Assembly (NCBI GenBank): GCA_007922195.1
Contig: ML681971.1
Span: 19,325,987-19,389,986 of the forward strand
Source: Podocnemis expansa
Taxonomy: Eukaryota; Chordata; Testudines; Podocnemididae
Reading direction: 5' to 3'
DNA: 64,000 bases
The notes under the pieces were generated by a model, which worked only from the letters and a program-made list of their open reading frames with translations, did not search any database and was not told the origin of the DNA. Positions 33,012 through 46,194 of the stretch are shown piece after piece. Numbering within the stretch: position 1 is the first letter of the stretch; every line of letters begins with the position of its first letter. Position numbers and translations under genes: made by a program.

Positions 33012-33705
33012 TAAACAAACAAGGAGTCCTGGGATAGTTTTAGGCTATGTCTACACTTGGAAGGTTAGTTTGAATTAACTTGATTCAAACTAATAATGAT
33101 TAGTTTGAATTAAGTTCATTTGAACTAACATGGCCCCACTAGAAACTCAATTCAAACTAGCATGTCCATGGACAGGACTTACTAGTTCGAATTAAGAGAG
33201 GGGCACCATGGGAGGTGTGGCAAGATGGCCCTCAAGAAGGCCCATGCCCCCATCCAATATATAGAAAGAGGAAGGCACCCTGGGAGGAAGAAGGTCAAAA
33301 AGTATTAATTTATATTAATACTTAGTGTAGCCGTGTTAATTCAAACTGGGTTAATTTGAACTAATAAGTTTGAATTAACCTTTACTTCTAAGTTAAGTGA
33401 GGTATTATAACTTCGAAGTAAGCTTTCATTAATTCAAACTAAGGACTTCCTTAGTTCGAAGTAATGAAAGCCAGTGTAGCCATGCACTAATTTAACTTGA
33501 ATTAATCTTCTTTACTTAGAATTAAATTGTAAGTGTAGACATACCCTTAAAGACTAACAAATGTATTTATTGCTTGAGCTTTCCTGGGAGAAAATCCTAC
33601 TTTGAAGTGGGATTTGTGATAAATACATTTGTTAGTCTTTAAAAGTGCCACTAGACTCCTTGTTTATTTTGCTAAACTAGAGTGACACAGCTACCCTTTA
33701 GCTTA
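33012..33705. mobile_element. Penelope-like palindrome split by a MITE
   Basis: Left part AAACAAACAAGGAGTCCTGG (33012-33039), then a 504-bp insertion, then TTAAAGACTAACAAATGTAT and the inverted arm GATAAATACATTTGTTAGTC through GCCACTAGACTCCTTG to ACTAGAGTGACACAGCTACC. Removing the insertion and one TTA restores the normal TTTTAAAGACTAACAAATG seen at 40.98 kb. Confidence 0.85.
33043..33546 (+). mobile_element. Harbinger-like MITE, copy 2, with TTA duplication
   Basis: Begins GGCTATGTCTACACTTGG and ends AAGTGTAGACATACCC, with TTA on both sides (33040-33042 and 33547-33549). The 3-bp TTA duplication is the PIF/Harbinger hallmark. The interior shares GAAGGTTAGTTTGAATTAAC and CTAGCATGTCCATGGACAGG with copy 1 at 5.13 kb. 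No transposase is present. Confidence 0.85.
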
Positions 33706-36611
33706 ATTTAAGCTCTCTTTACCATGACAAAATTCTGCTTTCTGACACATACTTGGCTCTATCTCAATTGAATGAGCATTGCCTGGACTTTTTAGATGGC
33801 AGAATTTAGCCTATATGAACATGAACACCAATAGTTTGAATGGAGCTTTGGCATTTATTTTATGTATAATGCATCTCCTGATTTACATCAGTGATTTACA
33901 TGTCTGATAGCCAGTGCATATTTAGGGGGACAGAGTTTTCTCAGGAATGAGCACACAAATCTGAAACTCGCTCCTGACATGGTGGTAAAATTCAATTCCC
34001 ATTCCTGCTCATTTTACTCATGGAAGAATTGCTAGTGAAGTCAATAAGGCTGTAGCAACTTCTACCAGTTGGGAAGCTGGTCCTATATTTTTTCCATCTT
34101 TTTGTTTCAGTTTTAGTTCTTATTGAAAACTAATGACACAGTGTTGAATAACCTTCCTCCACAAGGTTGGAGTTAATCAAGCTGAAGATCTTTATAATCA
34201 AAGGAGATGATACCAGTAGGAAGAAACATTGGTTATTATCTAATTTTAAGAGCTAAAAAATTTTAGCTGTTGACTTCGTCAGCCAGAAAAACCATTTCAA
34301 TTATTATCTGTAATAAGTTTAGAGGACATCTTTAAAGTTCTTTTCAGTGAATCCAACATCACATGCTACTGAGGAGATGAAAGAAACAAGCTTAACCCAA
34401 TGAATAACTGATAAACCAGAAATATCACTGCTTTGCCTTCAGATACCACAGATCAGAGCTCCTTCTTTGAATACAATCACTGTGTGTTCTATCTCTGGCC
34501 TTTATTAGAAGTGAAGCCTTTTTATGATAGTCTGTCGTTTATGACAGATCCTCTGGAGACTTCATTAGGGTGAACATTAATGTGGTCACATCTCGGGTAC
34601 TGCTGTTCCTAACATAATGCCAATGCATATTACAATACAGTATCTCTGTAATGGGGGAGCTTTAGTGCTGTTTTAAGTGTGTGTGCGCATGTGTGCATGT
34701 GTTGCAAATTGCACTGCTTTCTGACTTTCTTGGTAAAACAATGTCTTATTTTCTGGATTGCTACCACTATAAATATGTGTAATAGGGTGCCCGAACAGCT
34801 GTTTTGTTCAGCAGTTGTCTCTGATGATTACGTATTCATAGTGTAGCATTTTCAGCACTGGGGAGCTGCAATTAATCTCTACTGTGCTTAAACCATCATG
34901 GCTAGCAGTTTGGGTTTTTTCCCTCCTTTTATTGGTATTTCTGAAAGTTTCATATACTCGTCTTTAATGCATATTTTTATATGTAAAATAAGATGCACTG
35001 GCAAGGGAATAGCAGTTAGCCTTCCCCTCTCTTCTATCCATTTTACCACACAGTGTAATCACAGCCCACTAGTTCAGTGGGTGTTGATGATCCTCCAGTG
35101 GCTGGTCCATATGAAAACTATAACAGGGTATATAAGGTATAACTTCTGGGGGCCCCTCAATCTGAAAGTTTCCTTTTGAAGGGGAAGAGGACCATGTTTA
35201 GTCCTCCAAGCATTGCCTAGAAAGGTCCCTCAGGAGCCAATGGCTATCAGCCTTCCAGAAGCTGACCAGGCAGAAGAAAAAGGGGCTTTCCTGGGATCAG
35301 TTCAGGATGAAGCTGGGATGGGAAAGAAGTGTTACCCCATCTTAACTGAAGACGCCTAGTCTACTAAGGCCTGAACTGCCTGCACCTTTTTGTCTGAGTT
35401 GTTAATAAGCTGTTAGGTTTGCCTTACTTTGTGGAATGTGATGCTCCATGATTCATCCTGAGTTAAATATTAATTCTGACATCTGTTAGTATGAATGAGG
35501 TGCTTTGCTTTGTAAGGTGCTTTATCAGCTTGCAAGTGCTCAGGACTAGAAACCTAGAACAGCTGTCGGCTAATGCAGTTATTCCACTAGCTCAGGTGCT
35601 AGAGGAGGATGTTGGTTTTAGTGCTGAAGATCATGGGTTCAAATTATGAGACGTCATTGCATGGTTAGTCTGTGAAAAATGACTCTCAAAATGTCATTGA
35701 AGAGTTCTATTTTTATGGTCACTTAATGACCGTGTATCAAATGTTCTTGTTTTGGAGGTAAAATTTTTGCCCTCCCTCATTCACCCCCCAAATGGTAGTT
35801 CTGAAAATTAGACCTGGGAACTGTGAATCAAACTGAGTGCTTTCTATGTCCTGCGTCATCACCAGCAGCACAAATTCTGCTAGTGGAATTTAATCAACAG
35901 TTCTCCTGGTGGAGTGCCAGCCAGAGGAGAATTCAGCTGTCTTTCTCTCCCTTAGCTGTGTTGGTTTACCAGAATTATGGAAAGAAATGGAAGCAGTTGT
36001 GGCTCTGAATACACAGTCACTTTTCAAAGTAGAGATAGAAGTGACTGAGTTTATAAGTACCTACATAGGCAGAAACATTGATAATGTGCTCTTCAATCTA
36101 GCAGACAAAGATTTAACAAGATCCAGTGGCTGGAAAGTTGTAAGTAGAAAATTCAGTCTAGAAGTAGGGCACAGTTTTTAACTCTGAGCCCCTTGAACAA
36201 TTTACCCAAGATTAGGACAATTTTTAAGTCCAGATTGGGGACAGTTCTAAAAGATACGCTCTAGTTCAAACGGCCATTAATTCAGGGAAGTCCTATGGCC
36301 CATGTTAAGTCAGGCTAGTTGATCTCAGTGATTTCTCTGACTTTATGAATCTAAATACTATCCAGTGATCTGCCTACCAAGTGCAATGGTAGCACATCTG
36401 CTGAGACATTTAGACACAGTTCTAGGGAATTCTAGGGAGGCACCAGGCTGGATGGTAGACATGGTACATACACTGGTACCAACTTTGGTTGTAAGGAGGT
36501 GTAAGGGAAGCAAATGATTGTAGCTTATCAAGGAAAGACTTAAAACCAGATCTTCAGTATTATCTTTCTCAAAAATGTATCTGGTACTACACTCAAGAGG
36601 GGCTTCCAGTA
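33706..36611. other. No gene or clear repeat
   Basis: AT-rich. A GT-rich simple repeat lies at 34675-34702. 34500-34880 looks single-copy and could be conserved non-coding DNA, unverified. Confidence 0.45.
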
Positions 36612-36898
36612 GTTAGGCCTGGTCTACACTGCCAGTGAAATTTGGCAGCAGTCAATTGGAGATACAGAACCTATGGAGAGCGGTTTGCATGTCTCTTTTT
36701 GACTTCCTAAATTATATTTAGTGCAGTCTCTTCACTACACTGTGCCAATGGGAAATGCTCACCCATAGATGCATTGTTACTCTCTTGGGTGGTGATGGGG
36801 AAATGGCCTCAACTTCTGGGTTCTGTTAGGCAAGTCTTTGCTGGCAGTCAATCAATTCTACATTGTCAACCACTCCACCAACTGTGTAGACACTCTCA
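36612..36898. mobile_element. Possible TIR element with GGTCTACACT ends
   Basis: TTAGGCCTGGTCTACACTGCC at the left is matched by ACTGTGTAGACACTCTC at the right as imperfect inverted ends. The left end is preceded by TTA but the right flank does not repeat it. The class fits the other TCTACAC-ended MITEs of this window. Confidence 0.4.
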
Positions 36899-39299
36899 GT
36901 GTATTGCTGAAAAGATAAGGCAAAGTGAAAAAGGTTACATTTTCATTAAGTGGGGGGATGGGAAGTTTGGAGAATGGAGATCTCATTACAAAGGGGCACC
37001 AGGTTCCTGGCACAGAAAGGTGAAAACATTTGTGAGTATTATTTAAACTGAGCTGAGGCAAAGACAACAGGTGCTGAAGTAGGATAAAATGCCTGTTACA
37101 GATCTCAGTAACAGAAAGGTAACACTGAAATCCTCTGATTAAAATATAGGGTAGATATCAGAGCTGAACTGGAGAAAGAACTGACTGAGATCACATACAT
37201 ACATTCCAGAGAAGTAAGAGAATGTCAGACAAAATAGTGAAAGCAAAATAGGGGCATGGCCAAAAATAGAAATTACAAATGTCTATGGACACTTGCAAGA
37301 AAGTTAAACATAAAAATAGGTTAACTAAAAAGCCTGTCAGTGGAAGAGAAGACACAACAGACTGTGCTGAAATTGATGGTATGAAATGGAACAGTTCATT
37401 GTAATATCTGGTTATACAGGAAGGACAATTAATTAGAGCAGAGGAAGGCACAGATCATTTACCATTGCAAGGTTACACAGGAATTAATAGCATGGAATGG
37501 AATAGCTAGTGTTCTATCTTGCTTCCACTGGTGACTGAAAAAATGCCTATGTATGAATGGCATTTTTTTACTCTTGAGTTGTTCTTTTTCTGTGTGCAGG
37601 GGATATGAAGCTGAGCTGACTGGGTGCTAATGGGAGCAAACATCACACCATATTCCCAAGGGTAAACATACATACACATTCACGCACTTTACTGTCTCTC
37701 TCTCACACACAAGATATGACATGGCAAAACAAAACAAAAAAAATCCCATGCTTTTATCTTTCACAGTAATCCACAAGCTATCCTTTAAAAAATTAAGGGC
37801 TAGATATCCTCTGCTTGTACAAATCCACGCAGTTCCCATTGATACTATGCTGATTTATGCCCACTGAAAATCTGGAAATATATCTTTTTATAACTTTTAA
37901 ACTTTAACTTTTTGCAAGCATAAATATAGTAAAAGGTTTGAAGTGAGGAGCACTAGAAATCTTACAGACAGGATTATAGAAGGGATTACTTAATAGTTTC
38001 ATTAATTTATATCTCCATATTTGTTGCAGTGAAATATTGTTCTTGGAATTCCCAAAGCTATAAAATAATATTTTTCTTTTAGCCAGCAGTTTTTGTTTCA
38101 TCACATAGGAACAGACAGAGATTCATTCATTTTATTGGCTGGTAGTGTCTCAGTCTAAGTGGTCTGGGATCCTTGGGGATGAAAAAGTCCTACATAAATT
38201 TAAATATTCAGGATGGCAAGTTCAGAAGAGTGTCGGGCCTGATTCTCACTTATAGTCCCTTTATGCTGTTCTGGCCTTAGACTGTAAAGTGGCTCTAAAG
38301 TGACCTGAAATGCCATTAACAGCAGAGCAGTGTAAAATGTCCTTTAGTGTGAATGAGACTATGCTTAACACATACAGTTAAAACAGCAGGGAGATCTTAG
38401 AGGAAATCATGGAACATCTGCTGAATTGAAATTTGGCTATAACTCCTGGTTTAGCACTGCTATCAATGGGGACAAAGTGCCATGGATTCTTTAATAACTG
38501 CAGGTGGTCAGGAAATCAACTTTACCTTTCATCTAAAAGAACTCTATCAGTGCCCCTTGATACCAGGGCAAAACACTGTTTCTATAGTGAATCAGAAAGA
38601 AGGGTGCCCTTCAATCAGCAAATGCTTTTTGCTGCATTTAGATGCACCTTTGAGGTTCTGTACATACTGAGTCTGGCTAGCTGATGGGTGGGAAAATAAG
38701 GTGGTATGGAGCAGACCCAATGTGATATGAAAGAAAATGTTAAACTGCACATATATGCTATTGGACTGTGTGAATGCAGTCCTTGTGACTCCAGTATAAT
38801 TACTGATGAGTTCCACTGGCATAAGTGAGAACAGAATCAAGCCTGTAATTTCCTGCTATTTAAGGTTCATGCAGATGGAAAAAGCTGAAACTGTTAGCTA
38901 CTTCATGCTTATTCTGAGTAGCCTTAATTTTAAACTCCTCTCTGGGTCAGTTCCTGTGTAAGAGAATGTGTCATGCCACTTCAACTTTAATTTTTCTCAT
39001 TTCAGTCTTCTGAGTCACTGGCAATGGGCTGGCAGAAGTGGTCTGACAGCATGTAATGCATGGCATACAAGCATTTTATCTCATTGGCCCTGTACGTGGG
39101 TACAGTACTTAGGAGAGTTCCACAAATATGTGCATTCATCTTAGTCAGCCCTAATGAACTGCATCTGTTAGCTGGGAAAAGAACAGCTGTAGTGGATCCA
39201 AATTGGCTTAATCTTTGTCACAGGCTGCTAGCTGACTACACCTTTTGCTTGTATGGAAGTGATCCCAATAAATGGGACTAAACAAATAAAGAATACAGC
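36899..39299. other. No gene or clear repeat
   Basis: Non-coding. 37800-37870 and 38750-38830 hold faint pieces of the GCTGATTTATGCCCACTG-type dispersed family. Confidence 0.4.
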
Positions 39300-39445
39300 C
39301 CTGGGGCAGAATTTTCATAAGTGATTTTGGGTATCACAATATTTGGGTGCTCAACTGAGCACCCAGATTCTGAGAAATTGGATCCCTTTTAGGTGTCCCA
39401 ATGTGTTTCCTCAAAATCATCAAGTCACTTTTTGAAAATTTTCTC
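39300..39445. repeat. Dispersed AATTTTCATAAGTGA repeat
   Basis: GGCAGAATTTTCATAAGTGA and CACTTTTTGAAAATTTTC form inverted ends around GGGTGCTCAACTGAGCACCC, itself a perfect 20-bp palindrome. Same family as 23.23 kb. Confidence 0.55.
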
Positions 39446-39649
39446 TATTTATGCCTATGGGGTATAACAAATATTCACAGGTTAAACCATGCATAGTTTC
39501 TCAAAGAACTGGATACATATGTAGGATCACAAGAGAAAAGCTATGAATTATAGCATGTGAGATGCAATGGCATTTCAGTGTTACTTGAAACATTGGTGTT
39601 ATGACTTGCTATTTATATTAAAGTCATTCAGAAAGGTCTCAACTGAGAT

Positions 39650-39905
39650 CAGAGCCCAATTATGCTAGGCATTAGACATTCACTGAGTAAGAAACTGTCC
39701 TTGCCCTGAAGATTTTACTCTGTACATAGACAAAACAGACAAAGTGTAATGTGGGAATCATTGTTGTTAATATCCCTTTATAAAAAGGGCCCTGAGGTGG
39801 GGGCATGGGGGATTAGGTGACCTGCCCAAGATTGGAATGGAGAGCATGACAGAGCTAAATTGAAACTGAATGTCTTTGCCACAAAAGCAGTCTTCCTTTA
39901 GGTAC
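39650..39905 (+). repeat. SINE remnant (MIR/CR1-type)
   Basis: Collinear segments ATTATGCTAGGCATTAGACA, AAACTGTCCTTGCCCTGAAG, AGACAAAACAGACAAAGTG, GGTGACCTGCCCAAGATTGG and a degraded tail. Same body order as at 51.08 kb. Confidence 0.65.
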
Positions 39906-40144
39906 TTCAGCTTTTTTTTTATTTTCTCTAGATACAAATTATACATTAACTGTTTTCTTAGTCACTTTTTTTGTTCTATTTGAAATTAGATTCACCAAAT
40001 GAAGGCAAGAAGACCTCCTGGACAACCAGATTACAAATCCAGAAGACCCTTCCAACCTTCTATTGGTCAAATACTACCTCAGGCCTATTAGAGCTTGTTT
40101 CCAGAAGCCTAATTCTGTAAAAACCAAAAAATCACCAAATCTTT

Positions 40145-40560
40145 TATTGGCCTTCCAGGTCTTGTTTGGCATCCAGGAGCATGTTGACAAGGGCTGAGGT
40201 TCCATGGTGGCTGAGCCAGCTCTCACCAGCCTGACTCAGGGCTTTATCATCCTCTTTAGCAGTTGCCTTCCAGAAGTGTTAAACTAATTTAAAAACTGGT
40301 GAGTTCACACTTGTGGAGCAACCCACTTCTAAGGGGACAGGCTGTCTGTATGTGTGGTAGGCAAGGGCACACCCTCAAGCATTACAGATGTTCTGAGGTC
40401 CGTGTAGATATCTCATAGCACTCGGTCCTTTGACAGTGGGCCAATCTTCCTGTATTTCATCATAGTTTACCAAAGCTTTGATATGCTTTTCTGGCCCATA
40501 CCCAACATCCTGAAGTGGCTGGCTGATGCAGGGCAGAAACCATGGCAGCTAATGCTGACA
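40145..40560 (-). other. Decayed reading frame, unrecognised
   Basis: One minus-strand frame has only a few stops over about 135 codons, with coding-like segments GYGPEKHIKALVNYDEIQED, TVKGPSAMRYLHGPQN and EDDKALSQAGESWLSHHGTS. It ends at a stop inside CCAATAAAAG, which would serve as a polyadenylation signal. It could be a processed pseudogene or an old retroelement gene. I do not recognise the protein, and chance cannot be excluded. Confidence 0.2.
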
Positions 40561-40950
40561 GAGTTGGTGGAAGTTTGTGGTGGTCTACTCCTGACCTCTT
40601 GCTAGTGAGTTATACCCATAAACAGCAAATGTTCCATGAACCTGTCTCTGTCTACACCCAAATATAAATCTCCAGAGATCTGTCCCAACAGTGCGTGCCA
40701 ACAGGCAGGCTCAGTAGTAGAGAGAGGCAGGCTCACTGTTTTAACACTTCTAACTCTTTCAAACAAGCTTCGTGTGTAAAATTACAGTGTACTGTAAGTA
40801 AATGCTTGGTGGCCATGACTGTATGAGCCTAATTTAAAATGGGACCTCATCCCAGCCTTCCATTTTATACCTAGAATTCAACATCAGCTGTACTGCAAAC
40901 ACAAACATTCATAGGTGCAAGTTCCAGAAAGATAACCACCTTAGATTATT

Positions 40951-41062
40951 TCAGCAGAACAAACAAGGAGTCCTGTGGCACTTTTAAAGACTAACAAATG
41001 TATTTGTCACATGAGCTTTCATGGTATGATCCCCTTTCATCAGATGCATGAAATGGAAACTG
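40951..41062 (-). mobile_element. Penelope-like terminal unit (single arm)
   Basis: CAGCAGAACAAACAAGGAGT, CCTGTGGCACTTTTAAAGAC, TAACAAATGTATTTGTCACA and a CCCCTTTCATCAGATGCATG end. Single unit with the terminus at the left; the sequence beyond 41062 may be more of the element's 3' untranslated part. Confidence 0.8.
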
Positions 41063-43229
41063 TAATATGTTAGGTGAATACTTACATGCAGAGAAGAATA
41101 AGTCACAAGGTACGTGCAGTTTTTTTCAGCAAATCAAACAAGTTGTTTTGATTCATAGATGCAGCTGATGCAACTTAAAGGCTGTTAGATATTTGAATGG
41201 TGGCTGCAGAGTGTGATTATTTGCCCCTTCCCTTCTCTATGGAAAGGTTGCTTCTAAAAACGAGGCTCTTTGTCCATTAATTTATGAAAATCTCATTCTT
41301 TGGATGACAGTATTCATTTTAACAAGCATCTCCCCAGCTTCCCTGGAGAGTTCTGGCAAGTGAGACTCTAGCCAGCAAATAAAGCAGCAGGTTCTCTGGA
41401 TGCACAGCCATGAATAATTTACTAACACTGGGTCCTTCTGCACTTCTCACTGCAAACTCACTTTCAGTCAGTGCTAAGACAATTCCTTTGTGGATGGAGA
41501 TTGCAGCTTTGTCTTGATAAGATCTGGTCATCATATCCTTGCCAGGGTATTTAAAACTGGCCGTGGTGAAACTTGTGCATAGGCCTAGGGGTTTAGCAGA
41601 TAGATCCTTATGTATATATTCATTTTAAAAGTGTTTATGAATACTTGAGTGGGTCTGCTTTAAAGGATAATATGAATAAATAATAGAAGAATTGCTTTTT
41701 GTTGAATTCATACTGTTCACCCGCAAGTCATAAAAGCAAATCTGATGTTGGAGAAAGTAGCTCAGAGAAATCAAAGTATTATTTCATTCTCTGGGAAAAG
41801 ATTTTATGTCTCTGGAGTAAATGTTCCAAAGGAAAAAGATACTCAATAACTTTAGTATGTCATCCTTACCATAGGATCTGTGTTTTTTCCAGAGGGAGGG
41901 AGAAGAGAAATTTATTAAATCATTTGTTAATATTTACATGGATTAATGGGCTGTTGAGCTTCACCACCTGAATTAAAGCAGAGGCTATAATTAGTAAATG
42001 GCTCATCCTGATCTAACAGTGCAGAATAATTAATTTTCAATGCTGCTTGTCTGTCTTTTCCCCCAACAAACAGTAATTAGAGAAATATTATATGGCTGCA
42101 CCTGTTTTTCACTGTATGGTTGCCACAGTGAATAAACCAAATCTTTTATTGATGAGAAAAAAAACCCCAGAAGTTTAGAAACTGGAGTTAGAATACCAGA
42201 AACCCTGTAAGGTTCCCTAGATGCATGTGAGAAATCTAGAATTATTAAATCATAATTGTGGCACATACTGATTATTGACAGCTCCTGCCATGGTTATGAA
42301 CCCTAATTTCTTTTTGACTTTCAGTATTTCTAAGTATTTTCCATCCGATTTTTCCTTATTATTTTCCCCCTTTCTCAGTAAAACTCTTGTGAACGGAAGA
42401 GGAATGACTTTACAGATTAAAGTTCCTTTCCTTACTCCTTTCTCATTCCAGCTTAGTATTTTCACTCAAGAAAAGAAAATATTGATTTTTTTTTTTTTAA
42501 AGAGGGATAACTAATAAGTGACACACAGAAAAAATGAGGGAACTGTGGACACAGATACTCTATTGTGTTCAAGCCCCCTTGCCCCATTCGGGTGGTGCAA
42601 ACTGCCAGGATAGAAGGTGCATCTCATGAGCTGTGAATTCATCTGGAGGATTGGGTGGGGCTGATACTCAGTCGTTGATCAGGACAGACAGATGAATGGG
42701 AACATAGACAGATGAGCATTTGAACTTCAAATTAAAGGAGAGGGCAGCATGAGACACCAGTCAGGTCCCATCTCTCCTGGACTGGCCGTCTGAAGGTGGA
42801 GAGACCCTAGAGATGGAAAGGCCACCCTGCATGTTCCTCTTATTCTCTAACCCATGCCCCCATACTTCCCCTTTCCCTTCCTCTTGGGGGCTGTCCGTGG
42901 TGCTGCTGCTCCTGTCAAAATCCCCACCTGTAGAGCTGGGTATTTGAGATTGTCAAGAGCATCTGTTCTCACTCTCAGCCCTTGTGTACAGCTCATTTTT
43001 GGGCTGGGGTTATACTGTGCTCCATCTGTGCCCAACTGATGGGTAGTCCCTTAGGGCTGTTAATAGCAGGTTTAAGTTAGAGCTGCCTGTTGGACTGCTG
43101 TAATCTCTGCCAGGGACTGGGACAGCCTGGTCTGCCCCGAGAGTCAGGGAGCTGTAACAGGCTCTCTGAGAGCCCTTTTGCTTTGCCACACTGAGGGTAA
43201 AGTAGTGTTAGTCTTGTACAAATGTGGAA
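41063..43229. other. No gene or clear repeat
   Basis: 41220-41560 looks single-copy. A T homopolymer lies at about 42486-42498. 42850-43040 is GC-richer with short frames on both strands that have no known domain. Confidence 0.4.
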
Positions 43230-43455
43230 CTGTGTACCCAGAGATCAAATCCCTTGCCCAGGAGCACACAGAAAACTTGTGTACCAAAGTACACTAGCGT
43301 ACCAGATCTCCCAAGTTCCTAGCACCTTAATCACAAAGTCATCCTTCCTTATGCAAACTAAATTGTTATGACTGTGATTTATTGTTATTTCAGTGTGAAC
43401 ATTGTTTTTGACATTGTACAGAACAAAGGGAAAGACCTGCTCCCTGCCCCTGGGT
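43230..43455 (+). repeat. SINE remnant (MIR/CR1-type), rearranged
   Basis: CCTTGCCCAGGAGCACACAG and the tail AGTTCCTAGCACCTTAATCA (43250-43345) are a MIR-like body. The segment ACATTGTACAGAACAAAGGG and CTGCTCCCTGCCCC (43410-43450) belongs upstream of it in intact copies, so these are two fragments or two insertions. Confidence 0.5.
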
Positions 43456-44869
43456 TGATTTATAGGCTTTGGGTGTCCTTCCACTCGTCCCTCTCCCCAA
43501 GCATTTATATTGGCCTACCTCTTCTCCCTTTGAAGTCAATCATTAAATTTCCATAGATTTCAAAGGGAGCAGAACTAGGCAAGTGATGAGCCCTTCTGAA
43601 AATCCCATCGTTGGTAAATTAGCTCCCTACACCCCTTAAAACACACTGCCATAGTTTATTTTAGGTGCAGATACTGTTGGGTAATACATTCCAGAAAGGG
43701 TTTCTGTCTAATATCCAAATGCATGCACTTTATCCTGCAGTCTTTGAAACCATTTTTTCACATGTAGTGCCTTCTTTCAGAGCACTAATCCAGTCATAGA
43801 CTGTAGGATTTAATTCAGCTTTCTAAATAAGAGGTTGTTTGCTATCACAAGACCTAGATTAAACTCACTGGATGCAGTCTTTAAATCCCAAGTATCTTCA
43901 AGTAAATCCACAACAGAGGTTACTGCTTGATGTCCCATAACCCCACTCCCACTTTTTAATCCTCAACCCTTCATGTTATGTATTTCCAAAGTGATTTTAA
44001 GGCTGCAGTAGACAAAGTAAATGCCTCCAACCTGCTGTGAACCCTGTCAACACGAGTCTGTTAATCTCATATGAGACACTTTAAATGAGCCCCAGTATAG
44101 CTTGTCTAAGAGCTTGAAAAACATCAGTTTGGGATTTGCATCTGTTGCCAAAACAGCCCTCCCATAAGTGAGCTCAGTCAGCGGTACATGGCACATTTGC
44201 ACCCAAATGTGTTTCAGAGACTATAGAGAGGTTTAGGGGCTCTTCCTGAAAGGCACTGCCTGGACAGAAGTCTGGGTAGCTTTGGAGATGGTAACTATAG
44301 AATTAAAAATATATACAGTAAATGACCGTGTTAAGTGATGCATTGGATTTTAAAGCATAGTTGCCTTTCTTCTGAGATTGGAGGGAAAATCTTGACATTG
44401 GTAGTACTCAGGCAATACAATGCAGTTTAGTTTTTGCATGGAGTCTTTAATACAAAGCCTAACTAACATTCAAGTGTTTTACACAGTTAAATAACAGACA
44501 GGAACATAATTAAGTAAAAACAGTCAAGGTAGAAAGAAGATTGTTTTTCATATAAAGGTTTCTTTTTAAAAAATGAGATTTGATATAAGAGAAGAACCTT
44601 GTATCCACACTGCTTGGATTGTAGAAGTCACATAAATTTGAAATGCAGCACAGCAAACATTAATTTAAAAGTGGGGGAGGGGGAGACACTGTACACTGCT
44701 TCACTCTGCCTGTTATTTCAAAACATGTATGTACTTGAATGCTTTCCTTTCCATTAACAATACACAAACTGCCTCAATGAGGTTTCACTGTATGTCAATA
44801 TGCCTTATCCCTTAAGAAAGCATATTGTCTAGATTAACCTTCCAGGCAATACCTCTGGCCAATAAATCT
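43456..44869. other. No gene or clear repeat
   Basis: Non-coding DNA without a nameable feature. Confidence 0.4.
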
Positions 44870-44919
44870 TGATGCTGTCATTGTTTGTTATTATTTTTTA
44901 CAGTGTACTGGGCACTTAT

Positions 44920-45170
44920 GTGACAATTAATAATAAATTTATTATTGTTGTAGTGCCCGGGAGCCACAAGCATGGACCAGGATCTCCTAGTACTAGATGC
45001 TGTACAAACACAGAAAGGAAAAAAAAAACTGACAGGGCAAGGAGTAAGCCCTAACTCAGTGTGTCACAGTGAGTTAGTGGCACAGCTGGGACTAGAACCC
45101 AGGACTCCAGATTTTGCTCCAACCTTGGCCATTCAACCCAGAAATAACTAGGCTAGGCTTGGTATGTAAT
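44920..45170. repeat. CR1-type tail (antisense) plus MIR-like body
   Basis: TTATTATTGTTGTAGTGCCC, then CATGGACCAGGATCTCCTAG and GCTGTACAAACACAGAAAGG are the antisense of the tail seen at 4.93 kb. This continues into GTTAGTGGCACAGCTGGGAC and AGAACCCAGGACTCCAG. Confidence 0.7.
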
Positions 45171-46194
45171 ATACAAATAATACCAGACTGTATTGCACTT
45201 AGCAGATATGAAGCAAGCTGAATGGCTACTGCCTGTCGGGCTGCGCAGGAATAACTCAGTGATAGGATTAATGTGTTATCTCCTATGTCTCTCTTTTAGT
45301 TCATGGCTGTGTCATTATAGGATGTTTTCATCATAATGGTGAACATTGCCTCTTACAGGCAACAGTGGCAGGTGTTCTTGTCATACAAGTCCTGAACACT
45401 CTGTATTCCCCAGCAAGAACAAATTTAAAATTGTTGTAAAGCAATTTTTACAGCAGTCCATGCAGGAATATGATGGGAGACAACACAGACATTTTTGGCA
45501 GATCAAGAGGCTGAGGTGGCATTTGTAAGCAATTATCTCCTTTTCATCTGGATATTTCAAGGGCTGGTGTAACAGATATTCCCAAGATGGGAAAGGAGGC
45601 TTTATAAATCATGTAAGGAGAGAGGGGAAGGAAGTGCCATTCAGGGGATGACAAATGAGGCAAATGCATGTTTATAAAAAAGTCATATCAGAAATGCGGC
45701 CAGCTGTCTACAGCAGAATTCATGTATAGTGCACAGGAAGAATGCTTGCAAACCACATTTATGTGAGAAAGAGATGCAGGAAAGCCAAATGCATAGGAAG
45801 AAAGTTAGTTATTAGAAAACGTTGCATGGAGAGGGAACATTTCACTACACTGAACTGTCCCAATACAAACATTCACAAAGAGAAGCTCAGAAGGAACTTC
45901 AATTCTGCAATGAACAGTTTTGGACACAAAAATCTGGCACCTTCTCTTCTGCCCCCCTAAAGAAACTAGTTGATTTTCTATAGAAATGATCACATTGGCC
46001 ATTGCCATCCATTTTTGCCACATCTGATCTGAGAACCACAATGATCTGCAAATCTTTCTCAATAACCAATGAAAGGCATAAAATCTGCACTAGCAAATGC
46101 TGATTTGAGCTGAATTCGTCAGGCAATGATACTAATATCCAGTGGTCTCCATTAGAAAATCAACATTTATACACAGTTATCCCATAGGGGTGTA
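45171..46194. other. No gene or clear repeat
   Basis: Single-copy-looking AT-rich DNA. Short frames near 45.74-46.13 kb occur on both strands and are unsupported. Confidence 0.4.
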
